Assembly: GCA_019241495.1 (NCBI GenBank)
Contig: JAFAWZ010000287.1
Coordinates: 1-8,506, forward strand
Length of the DNA stretch: 8,506 nt
From: Acidimicrobiales bacterium
Lineage (GTDB): Bacteria > Actinomycetota > Acidimicrobiia > Acidimicrobiales > Palsa-688
Reading direction: 5' to 3'
Below the pieces are notes generated by a model. That model did not search any database. It was not told the origin of the DNA and was given only the letters and a program-made list of their open reading frames with translations. A program made the position numbers and the translations under genes. Shown here one piece after another: positions 1 to 6,084 of the stretch (positions are counted from its first letter, which is position 1; each line of letters opens with the position of its first letter).

Positions 1-203
1 TTCTTCATGTAGCGGCTGTGACCCGGCACATCGACGAACTCCGCGATCCGCCCCGAGGGCAGGGCCACGGTCGCGAAACCGAGGTCGATGGTCATGCCCC
101 GCTCCTTCTCGAGGGCGAAGCGGTCCGGGTCGACACCGGTCAGGGCCTGCACCAAGGTGGACTTGCCGTGGTCCACGTGGCCGGCGGTCGCCACGACGGT
201 CAC
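1..203 (-). CDS. selB: Selenocysteine-specific translation elongation factor SelB, N-terminal part (runs off left edge)
   Basis: SelB is a GTPase that carries selenocysteinyl-tRNA to the ribosome at UGA codons marked by a SECIS hairpin. Only the first 67 codons are in the window. They show the start of a translational GTPase G domain: P-loop GHVDHGKS (residues 8-15), the switch I stretch ERGMTIDLGFA typical of SelB (EF-Tu has a different sequence here), and the G3 box DVPGH. The start is GTG at 203-201, which overlaps the selA stop as GTGA, and an AAAGGGG about 10 bases upstream can serve as the ribosome-binding site. The overlap implies translational coupling, so SelA and SelB are made together. 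The SECIS-binding winged-helix C-terminus lies outside the window and cannot be checked. The identity is firm because selA and tRNA-Sec are adjacent. Confidence 0.93.
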   Translation of the reverse strand, partial: MTVVATAGHVDHGKSTLVQALTGVDPDRFALEKERGMTIDLGFATVALPSGRIAEFVDVPGHSRYMK

Positions 204-1519
204 GAGCCGGATACCCCTTTCAGCGCACGGGCCAACTGCTCGTCTTGTTCGGGGAACACGGTCCTCATGTCGCAAACGGTCGAACCGTCGACGAGGTGAG
301 CGACGACCGGCGTGGCACAGGACCGGAGCGCGCCGGTGACGTCGCCGATCGCGGCCAGGCCGGCCGACGGGATGGTGACATCAGGAAGCGTGCCACCTCC
401 CATCACCGATTCACACTCGGTGATGGCCCAGCGCGGTCCGGGACTAACCGCCTCCGCCCGGTGTGCCAGCTCGTCGACCGAAGCGGTCGCCATGCGCCAC
501 AAAGGGAGAACCCGGCCGGCGTCGCGCCGCAGGTATGACAGCGCCACGTCCTGGAGAGCCTCGAGCACCAGCCCCCCGGCGCGCACCACGCGCGCCAGCG
601 CGTGGCGGGCACACCGCTCCACCAGATCGGTCCGTCCTGCGATCACGCCCCCCTGAGGGCCCCCGAGGAGCTTGTCGGTGCTGAAGGTGACCAGATCGGC
701 CCCGGCCGCGATCGTCTGGCGAACGGCCGGCTCGGAGCGCAGCCACCGCGGTGGACCGCCGGCCAGCCACGGGCATTCGGAGTCGACGAGACCAGAGCCG
801 ATGTCTACCACGACAGCGATGTCGTCGCGGGCTCCGACCATGGCCGCCAGGTCCCGAACTGCGACATCGGCGACGAAGCCGGTCATGCGGTAGTTGGAGG
901 TGTGGACCTTCAGCAGGATGCTGGTCTCCGGTCCGATGGCGCTCTCGTAGTCACCCCGCCGGGTCCGGTTCGTGGTCCCCACCTCGACCAGCCGGGCGCC
1001 CGACGCGGCCATGACGTCGGGGATGCGGAATCCGCCCCCTATCTCGACCAGCTCCCCGCGGCTGACGATCGCCTCGGATCCGGCGGAGAGCGCGGAGAGC
1101 GCGGAGAGCGCGAGGTAAAGCGCCGACGCACCGTTGTTCACCACCAAAGCGGCCTCGGCCCCGCACGCGAGGGCCAGAAGGGCGGCGCTGTGGCTGGACC
1201 GGTCGCCCCGTCGACCGGTGCTCAGGTCGAGCTCGAGGTTCGTGTACCCGGCCGGGCGAGCCACCGCCAGCGGGGCCCGGCCCAGGTTGGTGTGAAGAAG
1301 GACGCCCGTGGCGTTGACGACCGGCTGCAGCAGCCGGCGCTGTTCCCGCTCGGCCAGCTCGCCGGCCCGACCGGGGATCGACCCGGGATCGCCCGCGGCT
1401 GCCCCTTCCGCAACCGCCCGGCGGGCCACCTGGACGAGGAGGGGATGGGGTAGCCCGGTGGGCGTCAGCTGCTGGGCCAGCGTCTCCACCGACGGCGGCC
1501 GATCTGTGGCGTCAGTCAC
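200..1519 (-). CDS. selA: L-seryl-tRNA(Sec) selenium transferase SelA
   Basis: SelA is a PLP enzyme that converts seryl-tRNA-Sec to selenocysteinyl-tRNA-Sec using selenophosphate. The translation carries the family landmarks: HTNLGRA, VVNNGASA, SRGELVEIGGGFRIPDV, EVGTTNRT, KVHTSNY and FSTDKLLGGPQGG, where the lysine (about residue 283 of 439) is the PLP-binding residue. I chose GTG at 1519 (VTDATDRPPSVETLAQQL), which gives 439 residues and an N-terminus comparable to known SelA. The frame stays open to a GTG at 1582, but those 21 extra codons lie partly in the 22-bp inverted repeat and look unlike SelA. Neither start has a good Shine-Dalgarno. Two oddities against the E. coli sequence as I remember it: the segment after HTNLGRA is about seven residues shorter, and a 9-bp triplication gives ALSALSALS. 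The stop overlaps selB. All catalytic landmarks remain, so it is probably functional. Confidence 0.93.
   Translation of the reverse strand: MTDATDRPPSVETLAQQLTPTGLPHPLLVQVARRAVAEGAAAGDPGSIPGRAGELAEREQRRLLQPVVNATGVLLHTNLGRAPLAVARPAGYTNLELDLSTGRRGDRSSHSAALLALACGAEAALVVNNGASALYLALSALSALSAGSEAIVSRGELVEIGGGFRIPDVMAASGARLVEVGTTNRTRRGDYESAIGPETSILLKVHTSNYRMTGFVADVAVRDLAAMVGARDDIAVVVDIGSGLVDSECPWLAGGPPRWLRSEPAVRQTIAAGADLVTFSTDKLLGGPQGGVIAGRTDLVERCARHALARVVRAGGLVLEALQDVALSYLRRDAGRVLPLWRMATASVDELAHRAEAVSPGPRWAITECESVMGGGTLPDVTIPSAGLAAIGDVTGALRSCATPVVAHLVDGSTVCDMRTVFPEQDEQLARALKGVSGS
1083..1109 (-). repeat. Three perfect 9-bp tandem copies inside selA
   Basis: The plus-strand unit gcggagagc occurs three times in a row without change. 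On the coding strand it gives Ala-Leu-Ser three times, within the region between the VVNNGASA and SRGELVE motifs. Being a multiple of three it keeps the frame. This is probably a replication-slippage expansion. Confidence 0.85.
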
Positions 1520-1556
1520 CCGAACGATGCTAAGCGCTTGCGACGGGACTACTTGG

Positions 1557-1653
1557 ACGAAAAGGAGGCGGCGGCATCTCACCCTGAGTCGAATTGCCCA
1601 GTGCCGCCAAGCAGTGTTCTGACGTGGCAGTGATGCCGCCGCCTCCTTTTCGT
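1557..1653. repeat. 97-bp element with perfect 22-bp inverted repeats between selC and selA
   Basis: Bases 1557-1578 and 1632-1653 are exact reverse complements over 22 bp, separated by 53 bases. Each arm, read in its own direction, begins ACGAAAAGGAGG and continues with a GCC/GGC-rich run. In a transcript from either strand the arms would form a very stable hairpin whose 3' side ends in CCTCCTTTTCGT, so A and U tracts flank a GC-rich stem as in a bidirectional intrinsic terminator. The loop is large for a terminator. The arms also pair an AAGGAGG Shine-Dalgarno-like sequence with its complement. The element lies 36 bases after the tRNA-Sec CCA end and ends 37 bases before the preferred selA start. 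It could be a terminator/attenuator, a leader control structure for selAB or a small MITE-like insertion. I see no clear target-site duplication. Confidence 0.85.
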
Positions 1654-1689
1654 TTACTCAGGTCCGGTCGCAGGTACTAAGGGTTTTGG

Positions 1690-1785
1690 TGGCGGAGGTG
1701 GACGGGAATCGAACCCGCCGCTGCGGGATCACCACAGCCAGCCGCTTTGAAGGCGGTGGAGGCCACCAGACACTCGAACACCTCC
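1690..1785 (-). tRNA. selC: tRNA-Sec (anticodon UCA)
   Basis: A 96-nt tRNA with encoded CCA reads UGA as selenocysteine. The 5' strand GGAGGTG pairs with CACCTCC before discriminator G and CCA. The anticodon stem CCGC/GCGG encloses CTTCAAA, with UCA at plus-strand 1748-1750. A long variable arm pairs GCTGTGG with CCCGCAGC (one G-U, with a TGAT-type loop). The T arm is GCGGG-TTCGATT-CCCGT. The length, UCA anticodon and long variable arm distinguish it from ordinary tRNA-Ser and fit tRNA-Sec. The eighth acceptor pair, expected in bacterial tRNA-Sec, is a U-C mismatch here. selA and selB follow on the same strand, so the tRNA sits beside the enzymes that load and use it. Confidence 0.95.
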
Positions 1786-1792
1786 GGCCTGG

Positions 1793-1798
1793 ACTCTA
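1793..1798 (-). promoter_or_regulatory. Possible -10 element for tRNA-Sec
   Basis: On the minus strand TAGAGT, which fits the TAnnnT pattern of actinobacterial -10 elements, ends seven bases before the tRNA 5' end. That is the right place for a start at or near the mature end. No convincing -35 is seen 16-18 bases upstream, so this is weak. Confidence 0.25.
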
Positions 1799-1865
1799 CC
1801 GGGAGACTGCCTGGGACGACCGGGGCGCGGGCGGAAGGGAGGTGGGGCGCGCGGCCTGATCCTCC

Positions 1866-1910
1866 AACCGTGTGACCCTCGAACCGTGTAACCCTAAATC
1901 GTGTAAATAG
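1866..1910. repeat. Degenerate 16-bp tandem repeats at the permease stop codon
   Basis: Plus-strand 1866-1881 (aaccgtgtgaccctcg) and 1882-1897 (aaccgtgtaaccctaa) match at 13 of 16 positions, and a partial third copy (aatcgtgtaaatag) follows from 1897. The repeat straddles the permease TAG stop and extends into the intergenic spacer. The remaining 1786-1865 spacer is GC-rich, and I see no clear terminator or gene in it. Confidence 0.6.
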
Positions 1911-4422
1911 CCTCGAGCACGTCGAGCTTGGCCGCCCGGCGGGCTGGCCACACCGCGGCGCCGACGCCGAAGATGGCGGACAGGATCAGCACCACGACGA
2001 TGGTCGTGACAGGGATGGCGATGGTGGTGATGAAGCTCGTCCCCAGGGCGGAGACGACCGCCACCCCGAGCCCGGTCCCGAGCACCAGCCCGAGGATGGC
2101 CCCCATCACGGAGACGAGGAGCGACTCGGATCGGATGGTCCGCTTCAACTGCCTTCGCTGCATCCCAACGGCACGAAGCAGCCCGATCTCACGCGTCCTT
2201 TCCATCACCGACAGGGCAAGCGTGTTGACCACCCCGATGAGGGCGATGACGATGCTCAGGCCGAGGAGGGCGTAGACGATGGCCAGAATGGTGCCGAGCT
2301 GCTTCTTCTGGTCGGATTTGAACTGAGCGGCTGTCTGCACCTTGACGTTCCCGTAGGAGTGCAGGGCGTTCTGGAGGGCGGCGGTCATCTGCGGGCCTAC
2401 CTGGGCGGAGCGGAGGGCAATGAGCTGATCGCGAACCTGGTTCACGTTGGCGGCCAACAACTGGCTCGAGATCACGTAGTTACCGAGGAACTGGTTGGTC
2501 TTGAAGGTGCCGCCGATCACGACCGGCCGGACGCCGGTGGCCACGAAGCCCATGGGCAGCACCTGGCCGACCCGGTAGTGGTCGTTCTTGGCCACGGTGG
2601 AATCGATCAACACCTCTCCTCGTCCCAAGGCGGCCGCCGAACCGCTCACCATATCGAGGGTCATCACCTGAGGACCGGCGACAGGGTCGATGCCGGTGAC
2701 CTGCTTGCCGACCCGGCCGAGGTGCCACTCGGCCTGGCTGAGGCCGCTCACCGCGGTGATTCCGGGGACGGCCGCCAAGGTGCCCTCGGCCGCCGGGGCA
2801 ACCGTCGTGAACCCACCGGCTGAGAGGACGTAGTCAGCCTTCACCGATTGGTCGAACAGCCCGTTGAACGACGCCGTCGCCGACTGTCCCAATGTGGCGA
2901 TGGCAGCCACCAGGGCCAGCCCGACCATCAGGGCCGAGGCGGTCGCGGCCGTCCGCCTGGGGTTGCGGACGGCGTTCTCCCGGCCCAGCTGGCCGGTCAC
3001 ACCGGCCAGGGCGGGCAACGGCCGGCCCAGGAAGCTGACGAGCGGCTTCACCGCGAACGGGGCCAGCATGGCCACCCCGATGAACACCAGCGCGGCGCCG
3101 ATCCCCACGGCCAGGATGCCGGCCGAGGCGAACAGGCCGACCGCCAGCACCAGCGCTCCGACCAGGAACACCGCACCCCCGGTGACGGCCCGCCTACGAA
3201 GCGAGGTCTCCTGGAAGACGGCGTCCTCTCGGAGACCGGCGGCGGGCGGGATGCGCCCGGCCCGCAGAGCCGGGAGGACGGCCGAGACGAGGGTGACGAG
3301 GGTCCCCACGATCAATCCCACGATCGCCGTGCGGGCCTCGAACTGCAGGCTGGAGCGGGGCAGATCGACGCCCAGGGCGGACAAGAGGCTGTAGAGCCCG
3401 GCAGCCAGGCCGACTCCCACGCCGAGGCCGACCGCGGCCCCGAACAGGCCGGTGAAGGCGGCCTCGCCCAGCACTGACATGTTGATCTGCCGCCGGCTGG
3501 CGCCGATGGCGCGCAGCAGGGCGAGCTCGCGCGTCCGCTGCCCGACGAGGATCGAGAATGTGTTGAAGATCAAGAACGCCCCGACGAACAGCGCGATGCC
3601 GGCGAACACGAGCAGGATCGTGTTGAACTGGTTCAAGCCCTGAGTGACGGCGTTGGCCTGCTGGGCGGCCGCCTCTGCCCCGGTGACCACTTCGAAGCCT
3701 TTGGGGAGGCGGTCGCCGATGGCCGATAGCAGGGTCGCGCTGGGCGTCCCGGGGACCGCGGACACGTCGATCTCCGACACGTAACCCGATTTGCCGGCGA
3801 TCTGCTGGACCGTCGGCAGGTCGAAGGTCACGACGGTCGCCCCTCCGAGGTTGTCCGTCGACCCGAAGCCGGTTATGCCTACGACGGTGAACTGGCGGGG
3901 TCCCTGGTTGCCGACCACCGTCACCTGGTCCCCGATGTTGAAGTGCTGTTTCTTGGCGGTGCCGTTGTCAATGGTCATCTGGTCGGGTCCGGACGGGGCC
4001 ACACCGCGGCGCAGGTTCAGAACCGACAACTTCCGGTCGGGCAGCCAGGAGAAGGCCAGGGTCGGGGCGTGGGAGGAGACGGACTTCCCCGACTTGTTGA
4101 GCAGGGTGACCAACCCCACGACGTTGGCGTCGGCGGCCGTCACACCCGGTGTCGAGCGCACCGTGGCGACCAGCGATTCGGGGGTGAGGGGCCGGTTGGC
4201 GTTGAAGTCACCGTTACCGTTTCCTCCGTAAGGCGCGACGCCCCGTACTACCGCGTCCTTGCCTGCCGAGGTTTGCTGAAAAAGGGCATTGAAGGTGTGC
4301 TTGATGGTGTCGGTAAGAACGAACGTCCCCGACACGAAAGCCACACCCAGCACCACGGCCAGCGCCGTCAATGCCAGCCGGAGCTTGTGAGCCATCAGGG
4401 ACTTGATGGTCGCCTTGAACAT
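1894..4422 (-). CDS. FtsX/MacB-type ABC transporter permease, duplicated (842 aa)
   Basis: This is the membrane subunit of a type VII (MacB/LolCDE-like) ABC exporter, a family that works by transmembrane mechanotransmission and moves lipoproteins, peptides or drugs from the outer face of the membrane. The layout is a TM helix at about residues 15-37, a first extracytoplasmic MacB_PCD-like domain (about 40-260), a first FtsX block (about 265-385), two or more central helices (412-460), a further helix (about 492-512), a second extracytoplasmic domain (about 515-705), and a last FtsX block (about 710-828). The two FtsX blocks share a duplicated cytoplasmic motif, RTRELALLRAIGASRRQ (296-312) and RTREIGLLRAVGMQRRQ (742-758), a strong sign of internal duplication. 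The start ATG 4422 lies 12 bases after the ATPase stop with a GAGGT ribosome-binding site. The substrate cannot be told from the sequence. Confidence 0.9.
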   Translation of the reverse strand: MFKATIKSLMAHKLRLALTALAVVLGVAFVSGTFVLTDTIKHTFNALFQQTSAGKDAVVRGVAPYGGNGNGDFNANRPLTPESLVATVRSTPGVTAADANVVGLVTLLNKSGKSVSSHAPTLAFSWLPDRKLSVLNLRRGVAPSGPDQMTIDNGTAKKQHFNIGDQVTVVGNQGPRQFTVVGITGFGSTDNLGGATVVTFDLPTVQQIAGKSGYVSEIDVSAVPGTPSATLLSAIGDRLPKGFEVVTGAEAAAQQANAVTQGLNQFNTILLVFAGIALFVGAFLIFNTFSILVGQRTRELALLRAIGASRRQINMSVLGEAAFTGLFGAAVGLGVGVGLAAGLYSLLSALGVDLPRSSLQFEARTAIVGLIVGTLVTLVSAVLPALRAGRIPPAAGLREDAVFQETSLRRRAVTGGAVFLVGALVLAVGLFASAGILAVGIGAALVFIGVAMLAPFAVKPLVSFLGRPLPALAGVTGQLGRENAVRNPRRTAATASALMVGLALVAAIATLGQSATASFNGLFDQSVKADYVLSAGGFTTVAPAAEGTLAAVPGITAVSGLSQAEWHLGRVGKQVTGIDPVAGPQVMTLDMVSGSAAALGRGEVLIDSTVAKNDHYRVGQVLPMGFVATGVRPVVIGGTFKTNQFLGNYVISSQLLAANVNQVRDQLIALRSAQVGPQMTAALQNALHSYGNVKVQTAAQFKSDQKKQLGTILAIVYALLGLSIVIALIGVVNTLALSVMERTREIGLLRAVGMQRRQLKRTIRSESLLVSVMGAILGLVLGTGLGVAVVSALGTSFITTIAIPVTTIVVVLILSAIFGVGAAVWPARRAAKLDVLEAIYTI

Positions 4423-4434
4423 GAGTGTGCGACC
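4408..4434 (-). promoter_or_regulatory. Hairpin covering the permease ribosome-binding site and start
   Basis: Directly after the ATPase TGA, the minus strand reads GGTCGC, a 15-base loop, then GCGACC, a perfect 6-bp stem. The GAGGT ribosome-binding site overlaps the 5' arm, and the permease ATG (4422-4420) is in the loop. A ribosome finishing the ATPase would melt the stem, so the structure suits translational coupling of the two subunits. The stem is visible; the function is inference. Confidence 0.45.
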
Positions 4435-5190
4435 TCAGTCCAGCTTCATCCGGTCTATGACCCGCTCCGCGGTCGGGTCGGTCATCTCATCGACGATCCG
4501 CCCGTCGCCGAGGAACACGACCCGGTCGGCGAATCCGGCCGCCCCTGGATCGTGGGTGACGATGACGACGGTCTGGCCGAGCTGGTCGACCGCGTTGCGC
4601 AGCAGCTTCAGGACCTCGCGGCTGGACCGCGAGTCCAGGTTGCCGGTCGGTTCGTCACCGAAGATGATCTGCGGCCGGGTGACGAGGGCGCGTCCGACCG
4701 CGACGCGCTGCTGCTGACCACCGGACAGCTCCAGCGGCTTGTGCTTCAAGCGGTCGCCGATGCCGAGCGTGGTCACGACGGAGTCCAGCCAGGCCCTGTC
4801 GGGCTTGCGGCCGGCCAGGGTCAAAGGCAGGGTCAGGTTCTCGAGGGCGGTGAGCGTCGGTACCAGGTTGAACGTCTGGAAGATGAACCCGACCCGGTCC
4901 CGGCGGACGGCCGTGAGCCGGCGGTCGTCGAGGGAACCGAGATCGAGGTCGCCGATGAAGACCTTCCCGCTCGTCAGGCGGTCCAGCCCGGCGAGGCAGT
5001 GCATCAGGGTGGATTTACCCGACCCCGACGGTCCCATGATGGCGCTGAACCGGCCCGCCTGGAAGGTGACGTCCACCGAGTCGAGGGCGGTGACTGCGGT
5101 CTCGCCGCGACCGTATATTTTGACCGCTTCCACCGCTTGGGCCGCGGCGTTCTCCACCGGTGCTATTCCCAGTCTGGTTTCGCCTTGCAT
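4435..5190 (-). CDS. ABC transporter ATP-binding protein, LolD/MacB type
   Basis: This is the cytoplasmic ATPase that powers the adjacent permease. With ATG 5190 (MQGETRLGIAPVEN) it has 251 residues. Motifs in order are Walker A GPSGSGKS (53-60), Q-loop FQTFNL (Q105), signature LSGGQQQR (155-162), Walker B IIFGDEP with catalytic Glu 180, D-loop NLD (184-186) and switch His 213 in VTHD. The FQTFNLVPTLTALENL stretch and DEPTGNLDS are typical of the MacB/LolD subfamily. The frame is open up to a TTG at 5253, but that extension (MYLYSSQG) has no ribosome-binding site and overlaps the probable promoter. ATG 5190 also lacks a clear Shine-Dalgarno. The stop TGA lies in the same frame as the permease ATG 15 bases on, so only this one UGA separates the two proteins. 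Confidence 0.92.
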   Translation of the reverse strand: MQGETRLGIAPVENAAAQAVEAVKIYGRGETAVTALDSVDVTFQAGRFSAIMGPSGSGKSTLMHCLAGLDRLTSGKVFIGDLDLGSLDDRRLTAVRRDRVGFIFQTFNLVPTLTALENLTLPLTLAGRKPDRAWLDSVVTTLGIGDRLKHKPLELSGGQQQRVAVGRALVTRPQIIFGDEPTGNLDSRSSREVLKLLRNAVDQLGQTVVIVTHDPGAAGFADRVVFLGDGRIVDEMTDPTAERVIDRMKLD

Positions 5191-5224
5191 ACCCGCGAGT
5201 CTGACCGTCTCGACCCGCCCTGTC

Positions 5225-5253
5225 GACCTACCTTGGGATGAATACAGGTACAA
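5225..5253 (-). promoter_or_regulatory. Possible promoter of the ABC exporter genes
   Basis: An AT-richer stretch upstream of ATG 5190 contains TTGTAC (5253-5248) and, after 17 bases, TAGGTC (5230-5225). The -35 matches the consensus reasonably and the -10 only weakly. This would leave a leader of roughly 30 bases. It suggests the ABC genes need not depend on the amidohydrolase operon upstream. Confidence 0.3.
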
Positions 5254-5266
5254 CTAAAGATGTATT
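5241..5266. promoter_or_regulatory. Inverted repeat AATACA-N14-TGTATT, possible operator
   Basis: Perfect 6-bp arms at 5241-5246 and 5261-5266 overlap the proposed -35 of the ABC genes, in one of the few AT-rich spots of the window. The placement suits a repressor site, but the arms are short and chance is possible. Confidence 0.25.
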
Positions 5267-5276
5267 AGGGCCGCCC

Positions 5277-6083
5277 TCATGACTTGGCGAAACCGGCCAG
5301 CAGTCGGTCTAGATTGTGCCGCACGATATCGTCGACGACCTGCTGGGGTAACCCGCCGCCGAAGGCGAGCAACGTCTCGGGCGAGCTGACCGTCCACCCG
5401 GGCCGACCGAACACCAGGCGTTCGTGGCCGACCTCGCGGACGAACTGGAGGACCTCGAGCGGGTGCCAGGCGATGGAGATGTCGAACCACAGGTTCGGGT
5501 TGCGGTGCGCGATGGCCCGGCACTCCTTGGCGCTCGTCGGGCCCGACATGGCGTCGAGCACCACCAATGGATGTTCGGGATGCCGGGACGCGACCAGCTC
5601 GATCAACATCGGGGATTCGAGGGTTGACTCCGCCACGCAGTGGATCATCGGCAGCATGGCCAGCTCGGCGAGGCGGTCGACCTGCCGGACGATCCACGGG
5701 TCGTCCGCCCAGAGACCCTGCCAGCGAGGATGGTAGGTGACGCCGATGAGCCCGATGTCGTGGATCCGGTCGATCTCGGCCAGCCCCGCCGGGCCGTATT
5801 GAGGATCGACGGTGCCAAGCCCGAACGGGAAGCGGTCGGGATCGCGCTGCACCAACCCGTGGACGAGGTCGTTGGCCCGGCGGGTCGCAGCCAGGCCGTC
5901 GACCCTCGGGTAGAAGTCACCGGGCAGCACGACCGAACGGTCGCAGCCGACCCGGCCCATCTCCTCCACGCGCTCTTGGTAGGTCGCCTCGGCCCACTCG
6001 GCGTCGGGAGCCGGCTCGCCATCGAGCCACTCGCTGTAGTGGCGGCCGAAGTGGTAGTGGACGTCGAAGATCTCGACGGTCAC
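5277..6083 (-). CDS. Amidohydrolase_2-family (COG2159) protein, short, with atypical metal site
   Basis: This 268-residue protein is predicted to have a TIM-barrel amidohydrolase fold related to ACMSD-type decarboxylases and hydrolases. Visible family features are the N-terminal HxH metal motif in FDVHYHFG (His 9 and His 11), a central IHCVAES with His 148 after strand five, a LVVLDAM strand, and NLWFDIS. The usual C-terminal GSDxP motif, whose Asp binds metal, is replaced by VFGRPGW (about 214-220), so an important acid is missing. GTG 6083 was chosen because it lies one base after the upstream stop (TGAgGTG), giving translational coupling. A longer frame to 6188 would overlap the upstream gene by about 100 bases with a proline/serine-rich stretch unlike the family. 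Substrate unknown. It may have altered chemistry or be a non-catalytic partner of the next gene. Confidence 0.85.
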   Translation of the reverse strand: MTVEIFDVHYHFGRHYSEWLDGEPAPDAEWAEATYQERVEEMGRVGCDRSVVLPGDFYPRVDGLAATRRANDLVHGLVQRDPDRFPFGLGTVDPQYGPAGLAEIDRIHDIGLIGVTYHPRWQGLWADDPWIVRQVDRLAELAMLPMIHCVAESTLESPMLIELVASRHPEHPLVVLDAMSGPTSAKECRAIAHRNPNLWFDISIAWHPLEVLQFVREVGHERLVFGRPGWTVSSPETLLAFGGGLPQQVVDDIVRHNLDRLLAGFAKS

Positions 6084-6084
6084 C

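Noticed and set aside
602..1453. Long plus-strand open frame (283 codons) opposite selA
   Set aside because: It is the GC-rich antisense shadow of selA, with low-complexity Gly/Arg-rich translation and no family motif.
1520..1582. Extended selA N-terminus to GTG 1582
   Set aside because: The 21 extra residues lie partly in the inverted repeat, do not resemble SelA and have no ribosome-binding site. GTG 1519 is preferred but not proven.
1634..1681. Tiny ORFs starting ATG-CCG-CCG in each arm of the inverted repeat (15 codons on both strands)
   Set aside because: The mirrored start is a by-product of the repeat, neither has a properly placed ribosome-binding site, and the stops differ.
3943..5241. 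Plus-strand open frame of 432 codons
   Set aside because: It lies opposite the ABC ATPase and permease start, whose motifs are unmistakable. The translation is Gly/Val/Asp-rich with no recognisable domain.
5267..5277. AGGGC-C-GCCCT palindrome at the end of the short amidohydrolase as a terminator
   Set aside because: A one-base loop cannot form and there is no T tract.
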